From: JAUWGC01 sp963753055
GTDB lineage: Bacteria; Bacteroidota; Bacteroidia; Bacteroidales; B18-G4
Length of the DNA: 64,000 nucleotides
NCBI GenBank assembly: GCA_963753055.1
Contig: CAVWAP010000001.1
Span: forward strand, 1,054,001 to 1,118,000
Reading direction: 5' to 3'
Positions 53,250-62,875 of the stretch are shown here, piece by piece. Each line of letters begins with the position of its first letter. Position 1 is the first letter of the stretch. The notes beneath the pieces were generated by a model, which saw only the letters and a program-made list of their open reading frames with translations, had not been told where the DNA came from and did no database searches. The translations under genes and the position numbers were made by a program.

Positions 53250-56200
53250 ATGAGCTTTGTAATTTATCAATCCTCTGCAGGTTCCGGCAAAACATTCACT
53301 CTGGTCAAGGAATACCTTAAGATCGTTATTAAGAACCCGGAAAAATTCAGGCATGTCCTTGCTGTCACATTCACTAATAAAGCAGCAAACGAGATGAAGG
53401 AAAGGGTGCTCACCAAGCTGAAGAATCTGGCGGATTATAGCATAGATAGTGATTTTGAGGATGACCCAATGCTCATAAAGTTGATCGAAGAGACGGGCCT
53501 TGATAAAGCCACCATTTCAAAAAGATCACGCATTGTCCTGGAGCTGATCCTTCATAATTATACTGAATTTGCTATTGGTACTATTGATAGTTTTATGCAC
53601 AAGGTCATCAGGACTTTCGCTCACGATCTTAAGATCCCTTTAAATTTTGATGTAGAGCTGGATTCAAAGCAATTTACCGAGCAAGCTATCGATGTCTTAA
53701 TATCACAGGTAGGACATGATAAAGAGCTCACAAAGGCACTGTTAAAATTTATCGAATCCAAAACAGATGCTGAAAGCAGCTGGAGGATTGACCGAGACCT
53801 GCAAAAATTCACCGGTGTCATGATGATGGATGAAAGTTTTCCATATCTGAAAAAGCTTAAGAACCTTACTGTCAAGGACATCATTAATATTGATAAAAAG
53901 CTGCTCGATTTAATCAAAGGTTTTGAGTCGGTAATATCCGGAATGGCCTTCAGGTCAGTTGAGTTAATTGAAGGCCAGGGATTAACTGGTAAGAGCTTTC
54001 ATCAGGGCGAAAGGGGTATCTTCGGTTACCTTCAAAGGCTTAACAGTAAGAACTTTAAAAGTATACAGCCAAATTCCTATGCTTTAAAAACTGGTTTATC
54101 TGATGATTGGCTTTCTCCCTCAGCTCTCCCGGGGGATAGTGATAAACTTGCCCTGATACAAAGTGAGCTGACAGGGATATTTTCCTCTATGCATCAGTTG
54201 TTAGAGGAGCAATACAATGATTATATATTATTCCAGCGATTGCGACGTCATATCTACCCGATTGCTGTTCTAAATGAGATCGAGAAGGTAATTGAAGAAT
54301 TCAGGGAATCGGAGAATGTTATTCATATTTCTGAATTTAACCGGAGGATCTCAGAAATTGTATCCACCGAGCCTGTCCCATTCATTTATGAAAGGCTTGG
54401 GGAACGTTACCAGCACTACCTGGTGGATGAATTCCAGGATACCTCCATCCTTCAATGGCATAATCTCATCCCATTATTTGAGAACTCCCTGGGTTATGGG
54501 AATTTCAACATGGTTGTTGGAGATGTCAAACAGGCTATTTACAGATGGAGGGGGGGGGATGCAGAACAATTCCTTAAGCTTCCTAAAATAAAAGGCTCAG
54601 AGAAAGATGAGCTGCTTGCTCAGAGAGAGCAGGTCCTGGCCAGTCATTATGACAATAAAAACCTGAAACAGAATTACCGGTCACGCGAAAATATTGTCAG
54701 TTTCAATAATCAATTCTTTGATTGCATTTCGAAATTGCTACCGGAAGGGAAGAGGGATACGTTTAACAATATTGACCAGGGTTGGGTTACTGAAAATACA
54801 GGAGGCTATATCCATTTCGACTTCATTGAAGAAGAAAACAAAGCTTCATACGAAGCGGAAGTACAGTTACGCATTGAGCAGCTGATTGCGTATTTGAAGG
54901 CTGATCTGTACAACTTGCAGGATATAACTATCTTATGTCGTTCCAATAGGCAGGCGAGCCTGGTAGCCAGGCATCTGCTTTCTCAACAAATCAGCGTAAT
55001 TTCTTCGGAATCCCTGTTATTAAGTGCATCACCCAAAGTTAGCTTCCTGATAGCCTGTATGCAGTATGCTGCAAATCAGGAAGACAGTATAGCCAGGACA
55101 GAAATAAACAATTTCCTTATTAGTTCCGATCGTCTGCCCAATACCAGCTTAAGCGATGCTATTACAATTACACCGCGGATAACATCTCGTATCCTCAATT
55201 TGTCTTTATATGAAATGGTTGAAGAATTGATCAGGACCTATGGTTTCCGTGATCAGTTCGACCCATATATCCAGTTCTTTCTTGACACAGTCATTGAATA
55301 CACCTCGAAGAAAACCGGCACGGTGATGGATTTTCTTGAATGGTGGCATGAGAACAATGAAAAGCGTTCTATTGTAGTATCTGAAGGGCAGGAAGCTGTT
55401 CAGGTAATGACTATCCACAAGGCCAAGGGCCTAGAATTTCCTGTGGTTATTTTTCCGTTTGCGGATGAACTGTTTAGTAAAAATCAGGCTGACTATTTAT
55501 GGGTTGATATAGATGAAGAAGAAATAAAGGAAATGAAAGCTGCATTGATTGATATGGGCAAGCAACTTGAAGACACTAAATTTGAGAATATATATAGAGA
55601 AGAGGTCGGGCAGGCGATGATGGACACATTCAATCTCTTGTATGTAGCCATGACAAGGCCAACGGACAGGCTGTATATTATGTCAAAACTCCCTTCATCA
55701 CCCAAGGAAGGCGAGGTGAAGAACATAGCACAGCTGTTTGTGTATTACCTGAAACATATTGACAAATGGAATGAGGAAGTCAGATCATATGAGTTTGGCA
55801 ATAAACTTCCGAAAGAGAAATCTGCAAAAAAAAGTGAATCAGGTGTATTTAAATTAGAAAGCTTGATTTCAGAGCCTTGGAGAGACCGCCTGTTGATCAG
55901 TACCCTGGCCCCTGAAGTCTGGGACCTTGAAAGTCCTGATAAAAGCAGAGAATGGGGTAACCTTATTCATCATTTGCTTTCGAAAATTGAACACAAGGAT
56001 GATTGCGAGAAGGTGATAAATGATGCGAGATTACAAGGCATGATTGACAGCCCGGCTGCAAGGATCATCAGTAAAAGGTTTGAGGACATGATGAATCATC
56101 CGGAGTTGTCTGCTTTTTTTACTAAGGAGTGGGAGGTCAGAAATGAAGCAGAGATCTTTCATAAAACGAATTCCTACAGGCCTGACAGGTTGATGTTTAA

Positions 56201-56363
56201 AGGTGATGATGTTGTCATCCTGGATTACAAAACAGGTAAGGAGGATGACAAGTATTTCAGGCAATTGGATGTATATGCCAGCAAATTGCAGGAGATGTCA
56301 TACAACGTTATTGGCAAATACCTGGTCTATATTGGAGAACACTTGCATGTGGTAGTAGTATGA
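53250..56363 (+). CDS. UvrD-like helicase-nuclease, AddA/RecB type
   Basis: 1037 residues. Superfamily 1A helicase: Walker A SSAGSGKTFTLVKEYL, motif Ia FTNKAANEMKERV, motif II YLVDEFQDTS, motif III GDVKQAIYRWRGGD, motif V IHKAKGLEFPVVIFPFA, motif VI LLYVAMTRPTDRLYIM. The C-terminal PD-(D/E)xK nuclease has EWGNLIHHLL and RPDRLMFK ... VVILDYKTGKEDD. This is the AddA layout for double-strand-break end resection. No addB-like gene is adjacent. The conserved RWRGGD is encoded through a run of nine Gs (54550-54558), a possible slippage site. The stop overlaps the next ATG by 4 bases. Confidence 0.93.
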   Translation: MSFVIYQSSAGSGKTFTLVKEYLKIVIKNPEKFRHVLAVTFTNKAANEMKERVLTKLKNLADYSIDSDFEDDPMLIKLIEETGLDKATISKRSRIVLELILHNYTEFAIGTIDSFMHKVIRTFAHDLKIPLNFDVELDSKQFTEQAIDVLISQVGHDKELTKALLKFIESKTDAESSWRIDRDLQKFTGVMMMDESFPYLKKLKNLTVKDIINIDKKLLDLIKGFESVISGMAFRSVELIEGQGLTGKSFHQGERGIFGYLQRLNSKNFKSIQPNSYALKTGLSDDWLSPSALPGDSDKLALIQSELTGIFSSMHQLLEEQYNDYILFQRLRRHIYPIAVLNEIEKVIEEFRESENVIHISEFNRRISEIVSTEPVPFIYERLGERYQHYLVDEFQDTSILQWHNLIPLFENSLGYGNFNMVVGDVKQAIYRWRGGDAEQFLKLPKIKGSEKDELLAQREQVLASHYDNKNLKQNYRSRENIVSFNNQFFDCISKLLPEGKRDTFNNIDQGWVTENTGGYIHFDFIEEENKASYEAEVQLRIEQLIAYLKADLYNLQDITILCRSNRQASLVARHLLSQQISVISSESLLLSASPKVSFLIACMQYAANQEDSIARTEINNFLISSDRLPNTSLSDAITITPRITSRILNLSLYEMVEELIRTYGFRDQFDPYIQFFLDTVIEYTSKKTGTVMDFLEWWHENNEKRSIVVSEGQEAVQVMTIHKAKGLEFPVVIFPFADELFSKNQADYLWVDIDEEEIKEMKAALIDMGKQLEDTKFENIYREEVGQAMMDTFNLLYVAMTRPTDRLYIMSKLPSSPKEGEVKNIAQLFVYYLKHIDKWNEEVRSYEFGNKLPKEKSAKKSESGVFKLESLISEPWRDRLLISTLAPEVWDLESPDKSREWGNLIHHLLSKIEHKDDCEKVINDARLQGMIDSPAARIISKRFEDMMNHPELSAFFTKEWEVRNEAEIFHKTNSYRPDRLMFKGDDVVILDYKTGKEDDKYFRQLDVYASKLQEMSYNVIGKYLVYIGEHLHVVVV

Positions 56364-58159
56364 GACTTATCAGAACCTTATTAGCATTTATAATTCTGTT
56401 ATTTGACAGTAGTGTGTTAGATGCACAGACTTTCATCCCTGCCGGAGATGTTGGAGGAGCTTGGGATGTCACTGGTTCTCCATACCTGATCGAAGGTAAT
56501 ATCAATATACCCATTGATAGCCAGTTATTTATAGGCCCCGGCACAGAAGTATTGTTTCTTGGCCCGTATCAAATGAGGATTTATGGGTACTTAAATGCCA
56601 GTGGCTCAGATTCCGACACTATTTATTTCTCAAGTCCGGATTCCGTGGATTCCTGGCTGGGACTCAGGCTCATAGATTTTGTTCAAATACTCCCTGATAG
56701 CATAAGGCTTTCCTACTGCAGCTTCACAAAGGCAAAGAAGAATCATCCTGATAGTCTTGGTGGTGCCTTTTATGCAAAAAACTCTCCACGGGTAAGCATT
56801 GATAATAGCCGTTTTTCAAACTGCTATGCAGGTTCAGGCGGGGCTATATACCTTCAAAATTCAAGCATCTTAGTAAGGGATACTGAAATAAGGAATAATG
56901 AAGCTGAAAGGGGAGGGGCGATGTACATTCACCAGTCATCCCCTGTATTGATCAACCTGGATATAAAAAATAATACGGGAGGGGTTGCAGGAGGGATCTA
57001 TTATTATAATTCTAATGGATTGATAAGTAGCTCTATAGTCGAGTCAAATACCAGCCAGGGTGGGGGTGGAGGAATTGTTCTGCATAAAACCAGTAATGTT
57101 CACATGCACAACTGTCACATTTCATATAATATAGCTCATGGCAGTGGTGGCGGGATAGCCCTTCTGGAAGGGAGCATGCCCTTAATAGAGTATTGCCATA
57201 TCATCTATAACCAGACTATTTTCGACCAGTACATAGCAAAAGGAGGAGGGATTTTCATTACGCAGCATGGCAATAATGCTTTAATTGAAAATACCCTGAT
57301 TGGTTATAATATCTCTGCCGATGATGGTGGCGGCATATACACTGAGTCAGAAACCAGCATCATCAGTTCGCTGATTATCCATAATGAGGCCAATACAGAC
57401 CAGGGCTTCGGTGGTGGTGCAGTTTATGCACTTTATCAGAAATGTTTGATCCTGAATTGCACCTTTGCATCAAACATTGCTTCACAGGGGACCTGTATAT
57501 ACGCCACCGGTGCAAACCTTGATATATTTAACAGCATTATTTGGGACTTTGGAATAACTGACAGGAAAAAAATATATATGCATAACTTCCTGATCGATCC
57601 CGTGATAAAGATTGATCATACTGATTTGGAAGGAGGTGAAAACCAGATTGGCGGTTCAGGAACATTCCAGCTTTTCTGGGGAGAAAATAATATCGATGAA
57701 GCTCCTGAATTTTCAGATCCATGGCTGGATCTTTACACCCTGGAGGATAATTCACCATGTATCAACACTGGCCTGCTGGATACGCTTGCATTTCTTTTAC
57801 CCGTGAAGGACCTTGCAATGAATCCACGTGTTTATGGTCCAACAGTCGATATGGGAGCTTATGAAAGTCAATCACCTGTTTTTATTCGTGAAGAGGCAGA
57901 TAAAGATAAATTAATCAGCAGGGTGTATCCGGTACCTGCCAGGGACCATATTAATATAGAATTATCTGAGCGGATTTCCCAATACACACTCACATTTGAG
58001 ATTATTTCTATCGGCGGCCAGGTTATCAAAAGCAAGCAGATATCAAACCCGATGAATCATTTGAGAGTTGGGTTAAATAATCTTCCATCTGGACTATATA
58101 TCCTGAGAATCAGTGATATGACTGAACAGGAGTCGCTTATATTTAATGTCATTAAATAA
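56360..58159 (+). CDS. Secreted right-handed beta-helix protein with T9SS sorting domain
   Basis: 599 residues. Signal peptide (about 1-22, ending VLDA before QTFIPAG); a right-handed parallel beta-helix (about 90-430) made of about 20-25-residue coils with GGGI/GGA turns (GGGIALLEGSMPLIEYCHI, GGAIYLQNSSILVRDTEI); a CTD of the T9SS type A class (about 510-599: VYPVPARDHINIELS, LPSGLYILRIS). Beta-helix proteins of this kind are polysaccharide-active or adhesive; no catalytic residues are obvious. It is joined by a 4-base ATGA overlap to the AddA-like gene, an unexpected pairing. Confidence 0.85.
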   Translation: MRLIRTLLAFIILLFDSSVLDAQTFIPAGDVGGAWDVTGSPYLIEGNINIPIDSQLFIGPGTEVLFLGPYQMRIYGYLNASGSDSDTIYFSSPDSVDSWLGLRLIDFVQILPDSIRLSYCSFTKAKKNHPDSLGGAFYAKNSPRVSIDNSRFSNCYAGSGGAIYLQNSSILVRDTEIRNNEAERGGAMYIHQSSPVLINLDIKNNTGGVAGGIYYYNSNGLISSSIVESNTSQGGGGGIVLHKTSNVHMHNCHISYNIAHGSGGGIALLEGSMPLIEYCHIIYNQTIFDQYIAKGGGIFITQHGNNALIENTLIGYNISADDGGGIYTESETSIISSLIIHNEANTDQGFGGGAVYALYQKCLILNCTFASNIASQGTCIYATGANLDIFNSIIWDFGITDRKKIYMHNFLIDPVIKIDHTDLEGGENQIGGSGTFQLFWGENNIDEAPEFSDPWLDLYTLEDNSPCINTGLLDTLAFLLPVKDLAMNPRVYGPTVDMGAYESQSPVFIREEADKDKLISRVYPVPARDHINIELSERISQYTLTFEIISIGGQVIKSKQISNPMNHLRVGLNNLPSGLYILRISDMTEQESLIFNVIK

Positions 58160-58160
58160 A

Positions 58161-58193
58161 AAAAAGCAATACCAAAGACTGGTATTGCTTTAA
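58161..58193. terminator. Bidirectional hairpin terminator between the beta-helix gene and the rpo operon
   Basis: An 11-bp perfect stem (AAAGCAATACC, 58163-58173, with GGTATTGCTTT, 58181-58191) and 7-base loop. On the minus strand it is followed by a T-rich run (the A-rich 58155-58165 on the plus strand), the stronger direction, ending the rpoB-rpoC-DUF3467 transcript. On the plus strand only TTTAATA follows. Confidence 0.85.
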
Positions 58194-58213
58194 TATAATC
58201 GGTTTTATCTTGA

Positions 58214-58531
58214 TTAAGCTTCGGGGGTTGGTCCTCCAAAGTTTATCGGCGGCATCATGTCGCCCCCTTCCGGGATGTCAATTGTTCCATGCATTGACTC
58301 AAATTTAGAAACATTGTCCTTCAATGCCCTGAATAACCTCTTGGCATGCTGTGGAGTAAGGATAATCCTGGATTTCACTTTTGCCTTGGGAATCCCAGGC
58401 ATCATTTTTATGAAATCAATGATAAACTCAGAATTGGAATGTGTGATCATAGCCAGATTGGAATAAATCCCTTCAGCTATCTCTTCATTCAATTCAATGT
58501 TAATCTGTTTTTTTGGATCTTGTTCAGACAT
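58214..58531 (-). CDS. DUF3467 protein
   Basis: 105 residues, small and cytoplasmic: IYSNLAMITHSNSEFIIDFI, MMPGIPKAKVKSRIILTPQH, AKRLFRALKDNVSKFESMHG. The family is found mostly in Bacteroidota and related phyla, regularly placed after rpoC; no function is proven. It lies 32 bases after the rpoC stop and is the last gene before the terminator, so it is made with RNA polymerase. A role linked to transcription is inferred from position only. Confidence 0.93.
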   Translation of the reverse strand: MSEQDPKKQINIELNEEIAEGIYSNLAMITHSNSEFIIDFIKMMPGIPKAKVKSRIILTPQHAKRLFRALKDNVSKFESMHGTIDIPEGGDMMPPINFGGPTPEA

Positions 58532-58563
58532 TTTCGATAATTTTAAAATTCATATTGGTGTAA

Positions 58564-61500
58564 TTAACTATCTGACTCCTCCTCTGCTTTCCTATCTGTC
58601 AATACTTCATACTCTTCTTTTGAGCCGACAATGATATCCTGGTATCGCTTCAAGCCTGTACCTGCTGGTATCAGGTGTCCGACAATAACATTTTCTTTAA
58701 GTCCATGCAGGTCATCCAGTTTGGCCTGGATGGCTGCCTGGGTCAGTACTTTCGTTGTTTCCTGGAATGATGCTGCTGAGATAAAGCTTTTAGTTTGCAG
58801 CGAAGCCTTGGTAATTCCCTGGAGCACCTGTCTGGCTGTTGCCGGTTGTGCTTCACGAGCTTCCACAAGCTGCTTGTCCTTCCTTCTCAGTATTGAATTA
58901 TCATCCCTTAACTTCCTGGAGCTGATGATCTGTCCGGGTCTGAAGTTACCGGAGTCACCTGGATCAATAACAACCTTATTACCAAAGATCTCATCATTTT
59001 CATCCTGGAATGCGATCTTGTTTACCAGCTCACCTTCAAGGAATTTAGTATCGCCCGGATCATCAACTTCTACCTTACGCATCATCTGGCGGACAATTAC
59101 CTCAAAGTGCTTGTCATTGATCTTCACACCCTGCAAACGGTATACTTCCTGGATCTCATTCACAATATACTCCTGAACCTTCATCGGTCCTTTAATAGCA
59201 AGGATGTCAGCAGGTGTCATAGCACCTTCAGAAAGTGATGTTCCTGCTTTGACATAATCATTCTCCTGTGCCAGGATCTGCTTTGATGTTGGAATAAGGT
59301 AACGTTTCTCTTCACCAGTCTTGGAGGTGATTATAATTTCACGGTTACCACGTTTAAGTTTTTTGCCAAAAGAAACAACACCGTCAATTTCCGACACCTT
59401 TGCAGGATCGGATGGGTTTCTTGCTTCAAAGAGCTCGGTAACCCTTGGCAGACCACCGGTGATATCACCTGATTTTCCAATTGCTCTAGGAATCTTAACC
59501 AATGATTCACCAGCCTTAATATCTGCTTTGTCATCAACAACGATGTGAGATCCTACCGGTATGTCGTACTTCTTGAGTTCTTCACCCTTCTTATTGAGAA
59601 TCATAATGGTAGGGTTCTTAGCTTTCTGACGACTTTCAATGATCACTTTTTCATGATAACCGGTTTGCTCGTCAGATTCTACACGGTAGGTGCGTCCTTC
59701 AAGGATATTTTCAAATTCGATCTTACCTGTCACTTCAGAAATGATAACGGCATTGTAAGGATCCCAATCACTGATCAAATCGCCCTTCTTTACAGTTTTT
59801 CCACTTTTGATATAAAGACTTGCACCATATGGAATATTACTGGAAGTCAGGATGATATTTGTGTTTTTATCTATGATCCTCATCTCACCGGAACGACCTA
59901 CAACGATTTCGTATGTCTTTCCTTCGGCATTGGTATATGGAGTAGTCCTTAATTCATCAAAAGTAACAACACCATCAAACTTTGCATGAAGCTTGGAACT
60001 GATGGCGATATTAGATGCAGTACCACCCACGTGGAAGGTACGCAGTGTAAGCTGTGTACCTGGTTCGCCAATCGATTGTGCTGCAATAACACCTACCGCT
60101 TCTCCTGCCTGAACCAACTGCCCGGAAGCCAGGTTTCTACCATAACATTTTGAGCAAACACCCTGCTTCGATTCGCAGGTCAATACCGACCTGATCTCTA
60201 CAGCTTCCATAGGTGAATCTTCAATCGCCCTGGCCACATCTTCATCAATTTCTTCACCGGCTCCGATCACGATCTCACCGGTCTGTGGATGAAAGACATC
60301 ATGCAATGCAACCCTGCCAAGAATCCTGTCATATAATGATTCTACAACCTCTTCGCTCTTCTTAAGTGCAGTGATAGTGAGCCCCCTGAGTGTGCCACAG
60401 TCAACTTGAGAAATGATAACATCCTGGGCAACATCAACGAGTCGACGTGTAAGGTAACCGGCATCTGCTGTCTTAAGGGCAGTATCTGCAAGACCCTTAC
60501 GAGCACCGTGTGTAGAGATAAAGTACTCGAGTACTGACAATCCTTCTTTAAAGTTAGAAAGGATCGGGTTCTCAATAATCTCACCACCCGTCGCGCCAGA
60601 TTTCTGCGGCTTGGCCATCAAGCCCCTCATCCCTGCCAGCTGCCTGATCTGCTCTTTTGATCCCCTGGCACCGGAGTCAAGCATCATATAAATTGAGTTG
60701 AAACCCTGCCTGTCCTTAGAGAGCTTTTGCATAAGACTTTGTGTCAGCAATGAATTGGTATGTGTCCAGATGTCGATGATCTGGTTGTACCTTTCATTGT
60801 TAGTAATGAATCCCATGTTATAGTTATTCATTACTTCATCTACCTCTGTATTAGCATCAGAAATCAGGTCCTGCTTGTTCTCGGGGATAATTACATCACC
60901 AAGGTTGAATGAAAGTCCGCCTTTAAAAGCCATAAGGAATCCCATGTTCTTGATATCATCAAGGAACTTGGCTGTTTTGGCTGTACCGGTGACTTTCAGA
61001 ATATTACCGATAATATCCCTGAGGGATTTCTTGGTAAGCAATTCGTTAATATATCCGTACTCTTTCGGTACGATCTGGTTAAAGAGAATCCTGCCGACAG
61101 TAGTTTCAATCTTGTTTTTGATTGGCTCACCCATTTTATTAACATCATCCACAATCACTTTGATCATGGCATGCAGGTCAACTTTGCCCTCATTATGCGC
61201 TATGATGACTTCTTCAGGGCCATAGAATTCCATGCCTTCACCCTTAACCTCATGTTCTTTGCTGTTCTTTCTGGCTTTGGTGATATAGTAGAGTCCAAGT
61301 ACCATGTCCTGTGAAGGAACAGTAATTGGAGCACCATTGGCCGGATTAAGAATATTATGTGATGCCAGCATTAGTATCTGTGCTTCAAGGATAGCAGCAT
61401 TACCCAGGGGCACATGGACGGCCATCTGGTCACCATCAAAGTCAGCGTTAAAAGCGGTACATACAAGCGGGTGAAGCTGAATGGCCTTGCCTTCAATTAG

Positions 61501-62862
61501 CTTAGGCTGGAATGACTGTATTCCCAAGCGGTGCAGGGTAGGGGCACGGTTCAGCATGACCGGGTGACCTTTAAGAATATTTTCGAGGATATCCCAAACG
61601 ACAGGATCTTTTCTGTCTACAATTTTCTTAGCAGACTTAACTGTCTTGACGATCCCTCTTTCTAATAATTTCCTGATGATAAATGGTTTGAATAATTCCG
61701 CTGCCATAGCTTTTGGTAAACCACATTCATTCAGGTTAAGCTCAGGACCAACAACAATAACTGAACGACCGGAATAGTCAACACGTTTACCCAGCAGGTT
61801 CTGACGGAAACGCCCCTGCTTACCTTTCAGACTGTCGCTCAATGACTTTAATGCGCGGTTGGAGTCTGTTTTTACAGCATTGGCTTTCCTTGAATTATCA
61901 AATAATGAATCAACAGCTTCCTGGAGCATGCGTTTTTCGTTACGCATGATCACGTCAGGTGCTTTGATTTCAATCAATCTCTTCAGCCTGTTATTTCTGA
62001 TGATTACACGGCGGTAAAGATCGTTTAGGTCGGAAGTAGCAAATCTCCCACCATCCAGTGGGACAAGCGGGCGCAGTTCCGGGGGTATAACAGGCACAAC
62101 CTTCACAATCATCCATTCAGGATGGTTTTCTATCCTTGTATTGCCATCTCTGAAAGCCTCGAAAACCTGAAGGCGTTTAAGGGCTTCCTGTTTTCTTTGT
62201 TGTGATGTCTCTGTATTTGCTTTATGTCTTAAGTCATATGATACCTGGTCAAGGTCAAGCCGTGCAAGGAGATCATGTATTGCCTCAGCCCCCATTTTAG
62301 CAATGAACTTACCTGGATCAGTATCGTCAAGGTATTGGTTGTCAGGTGGGAGCGCATCAATGATTTCAAAATACTCCTCTTCGGTGAGGAAATCCATGGT
62401 GTTGATGCCTTCACTTTCTTTGACACCCGGCTGAATTACCACATACCTTTCATAATAAATAATAGAGTCCAGCTTCTTGGTTTGCAACCCAAGCAAAGCA
62501 CCAATCTTATTCGGTAATGACTTAAAGAACCAGATGTGAGCAACAGGAACAACCAGTTGAATATGCCCGGTCCTTTCCCTTCTCACTTTCTTTTCAGTAA
62601 CTTCAACACCACAGCGGTCACATATAATGCCTTTATAACGGATCCTTTTATATTTCCCACAGTGACATTCCCAATCCTTTACGGGCCCGAAGATACGCTC
62701 GCAGAACAAGCCATCTCTCTCAGGTTTATAAGTCCTGTAATTGATTGTTTCTGGCTTTAACACCTCGCCAAACGACTTTTCCAGTATGGATTCCGGAGAA
62801 GCCAGGCTTACTGTTATTGCATTGAATTCACTTGAGAATTTATTGTCCTTTCTGAATGCCAT
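58564..62862 (-). CDS. rpoC: DNA-directed RNA polymerase subunit beta'
   Basis: 1432 residues, full length for the phylum. The catalytic Mg-binding motif is NADFDGDQMAVH; the N-terminal zinc site is in ECHCGKYKRIRYKGIICDRC and the second in CESKQGVCSKCYGRN. Clamp, bridge helix and trigger-loop regions are present (for example GEPGTQLTLRTFHVGG). It forms the catalytic core with beta. The ATG lies 13 bases after the rpoB stop. Confidence 0.99.
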   Translation of the reverse strand: MAFRKDNKFSSEFNAITVSLASPESILEKSFGEVLKPETINYRTYKPERDGLFCERIFGPVKDWECHCGKYKRIRYKGIICDRCGVEVTEKKVRRERTGHIQLVVPVAHIWFFKSLPNKIGALLGLQTKKLDSIIYYERYVVIQPGVKESEGINTMDFLTEEEYFEIIDALPPDNQYLDDTDPGKFIAKMGAEAIHDLLARLDLDQVSYDLRHKANTETSQQRKQEALKRLQVFEAFRDGNTRIENHPEWMIVKVVPVIPPELRPLVPLDGGRFATSDLNDLYRRVIIRNNRLKRLIEIKAPDVIMRNEKRMLQEAVDSLFDNSRKANAVKTDSNRALKSLSDSLKGKQGRFRQNLLGKRVDYSGRSVIVVGPELNLNECGLPKAMAAELFKPFIIRKLLERGIVKTVKSAKKIVDRKDPVVWDILENILKGHPVMLNRAPTLHRLGIQSFQPKLIEGKAIQLHPLVCTAFNADFDGDQMAVHVPLGNAAILEAQILMLASHNILNPANGAPITVPSQDMVLGLYYITKARKNSKEHEVKGEGMEFYGPEEVIIAHNEGKVDLHAMIKVIVDDVNKMGEPIKNKIETTVGRILFNQIVPKEYGYINELLTKKSLRDIIGNILKVTGTAKTAKFLDDIKNMGFLMAFKGGLSFNLGDVIIPENKQDLISDANTEVDEVMNNYNMGFITNNERYNQIIDIWTHTNSLLTQSLMQKLSKDRQGFNSIYMMLDSGARGSKEQIRQLAGMRGLMAKPQKSGATGGEIIENPILSNFKEGLSVLEYFISTHGARKGLADTALKTADAGYLTRRLVDVAQDVIISQVDCGTLRGLTITALKKSEEVVESLYDRILGRVALHDVFHPQTGEIVIGAGEEIDEDVARAIEDSPMEAVEIRSVLTCESKQGVCSKCYGRNLASGQLVQAGEAVGVIAAQSIGEPGTQLTLRTFHVGGTASNIAISSKLHAKFDGVVTFDELRTTPYTNAEGKTYEIVVGRSGEMRIIDKNTNIILTSSNIPYGASLYIKSGKTVKKGDLISDWDPYNAVIISEVTGKIEFENILEGRTYRVESDEQTGYHEKVIIESRQKAKNPTIMILNKKGEELKKYDIPVGSHIVVDDKADIKAGESLVKIPRAIGKSGDITGGLPRVTELFEARNPSDPAKVSEIDGVVSFGKKLKRGNREIIITSKTGEEKRYLIPTSKQILAQENDYVKAGTSLSEGAMTPADILAIKGPMKVQEYIVNEIQEVYRLQGVKINDKHFEVIVRQMMRKVEVDDPGDTKFLEGELVNKIAFQDENDEIFGNKVVIDPGDSGNFRPGQIISSRKLRDDNSILRRKDKQLVEAREAQPATARQVLQGITKASLQTKSFISAASFQETTKVLTQAAIQAKLDDLHGLKENVIVGHLIPAGTGLKRYQDIIVGSKEEYEVLTDRKAEEESDS

Positions 62863-62875
62863 ATGTTATAATGAT

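Noticed and set aside
54550..54558. Frameshift or pseudogene in the AddA-like helicase at the G9 run
   Set aside because: The frame continues intact through all helicase and nuclease motifs on both sides of the run.
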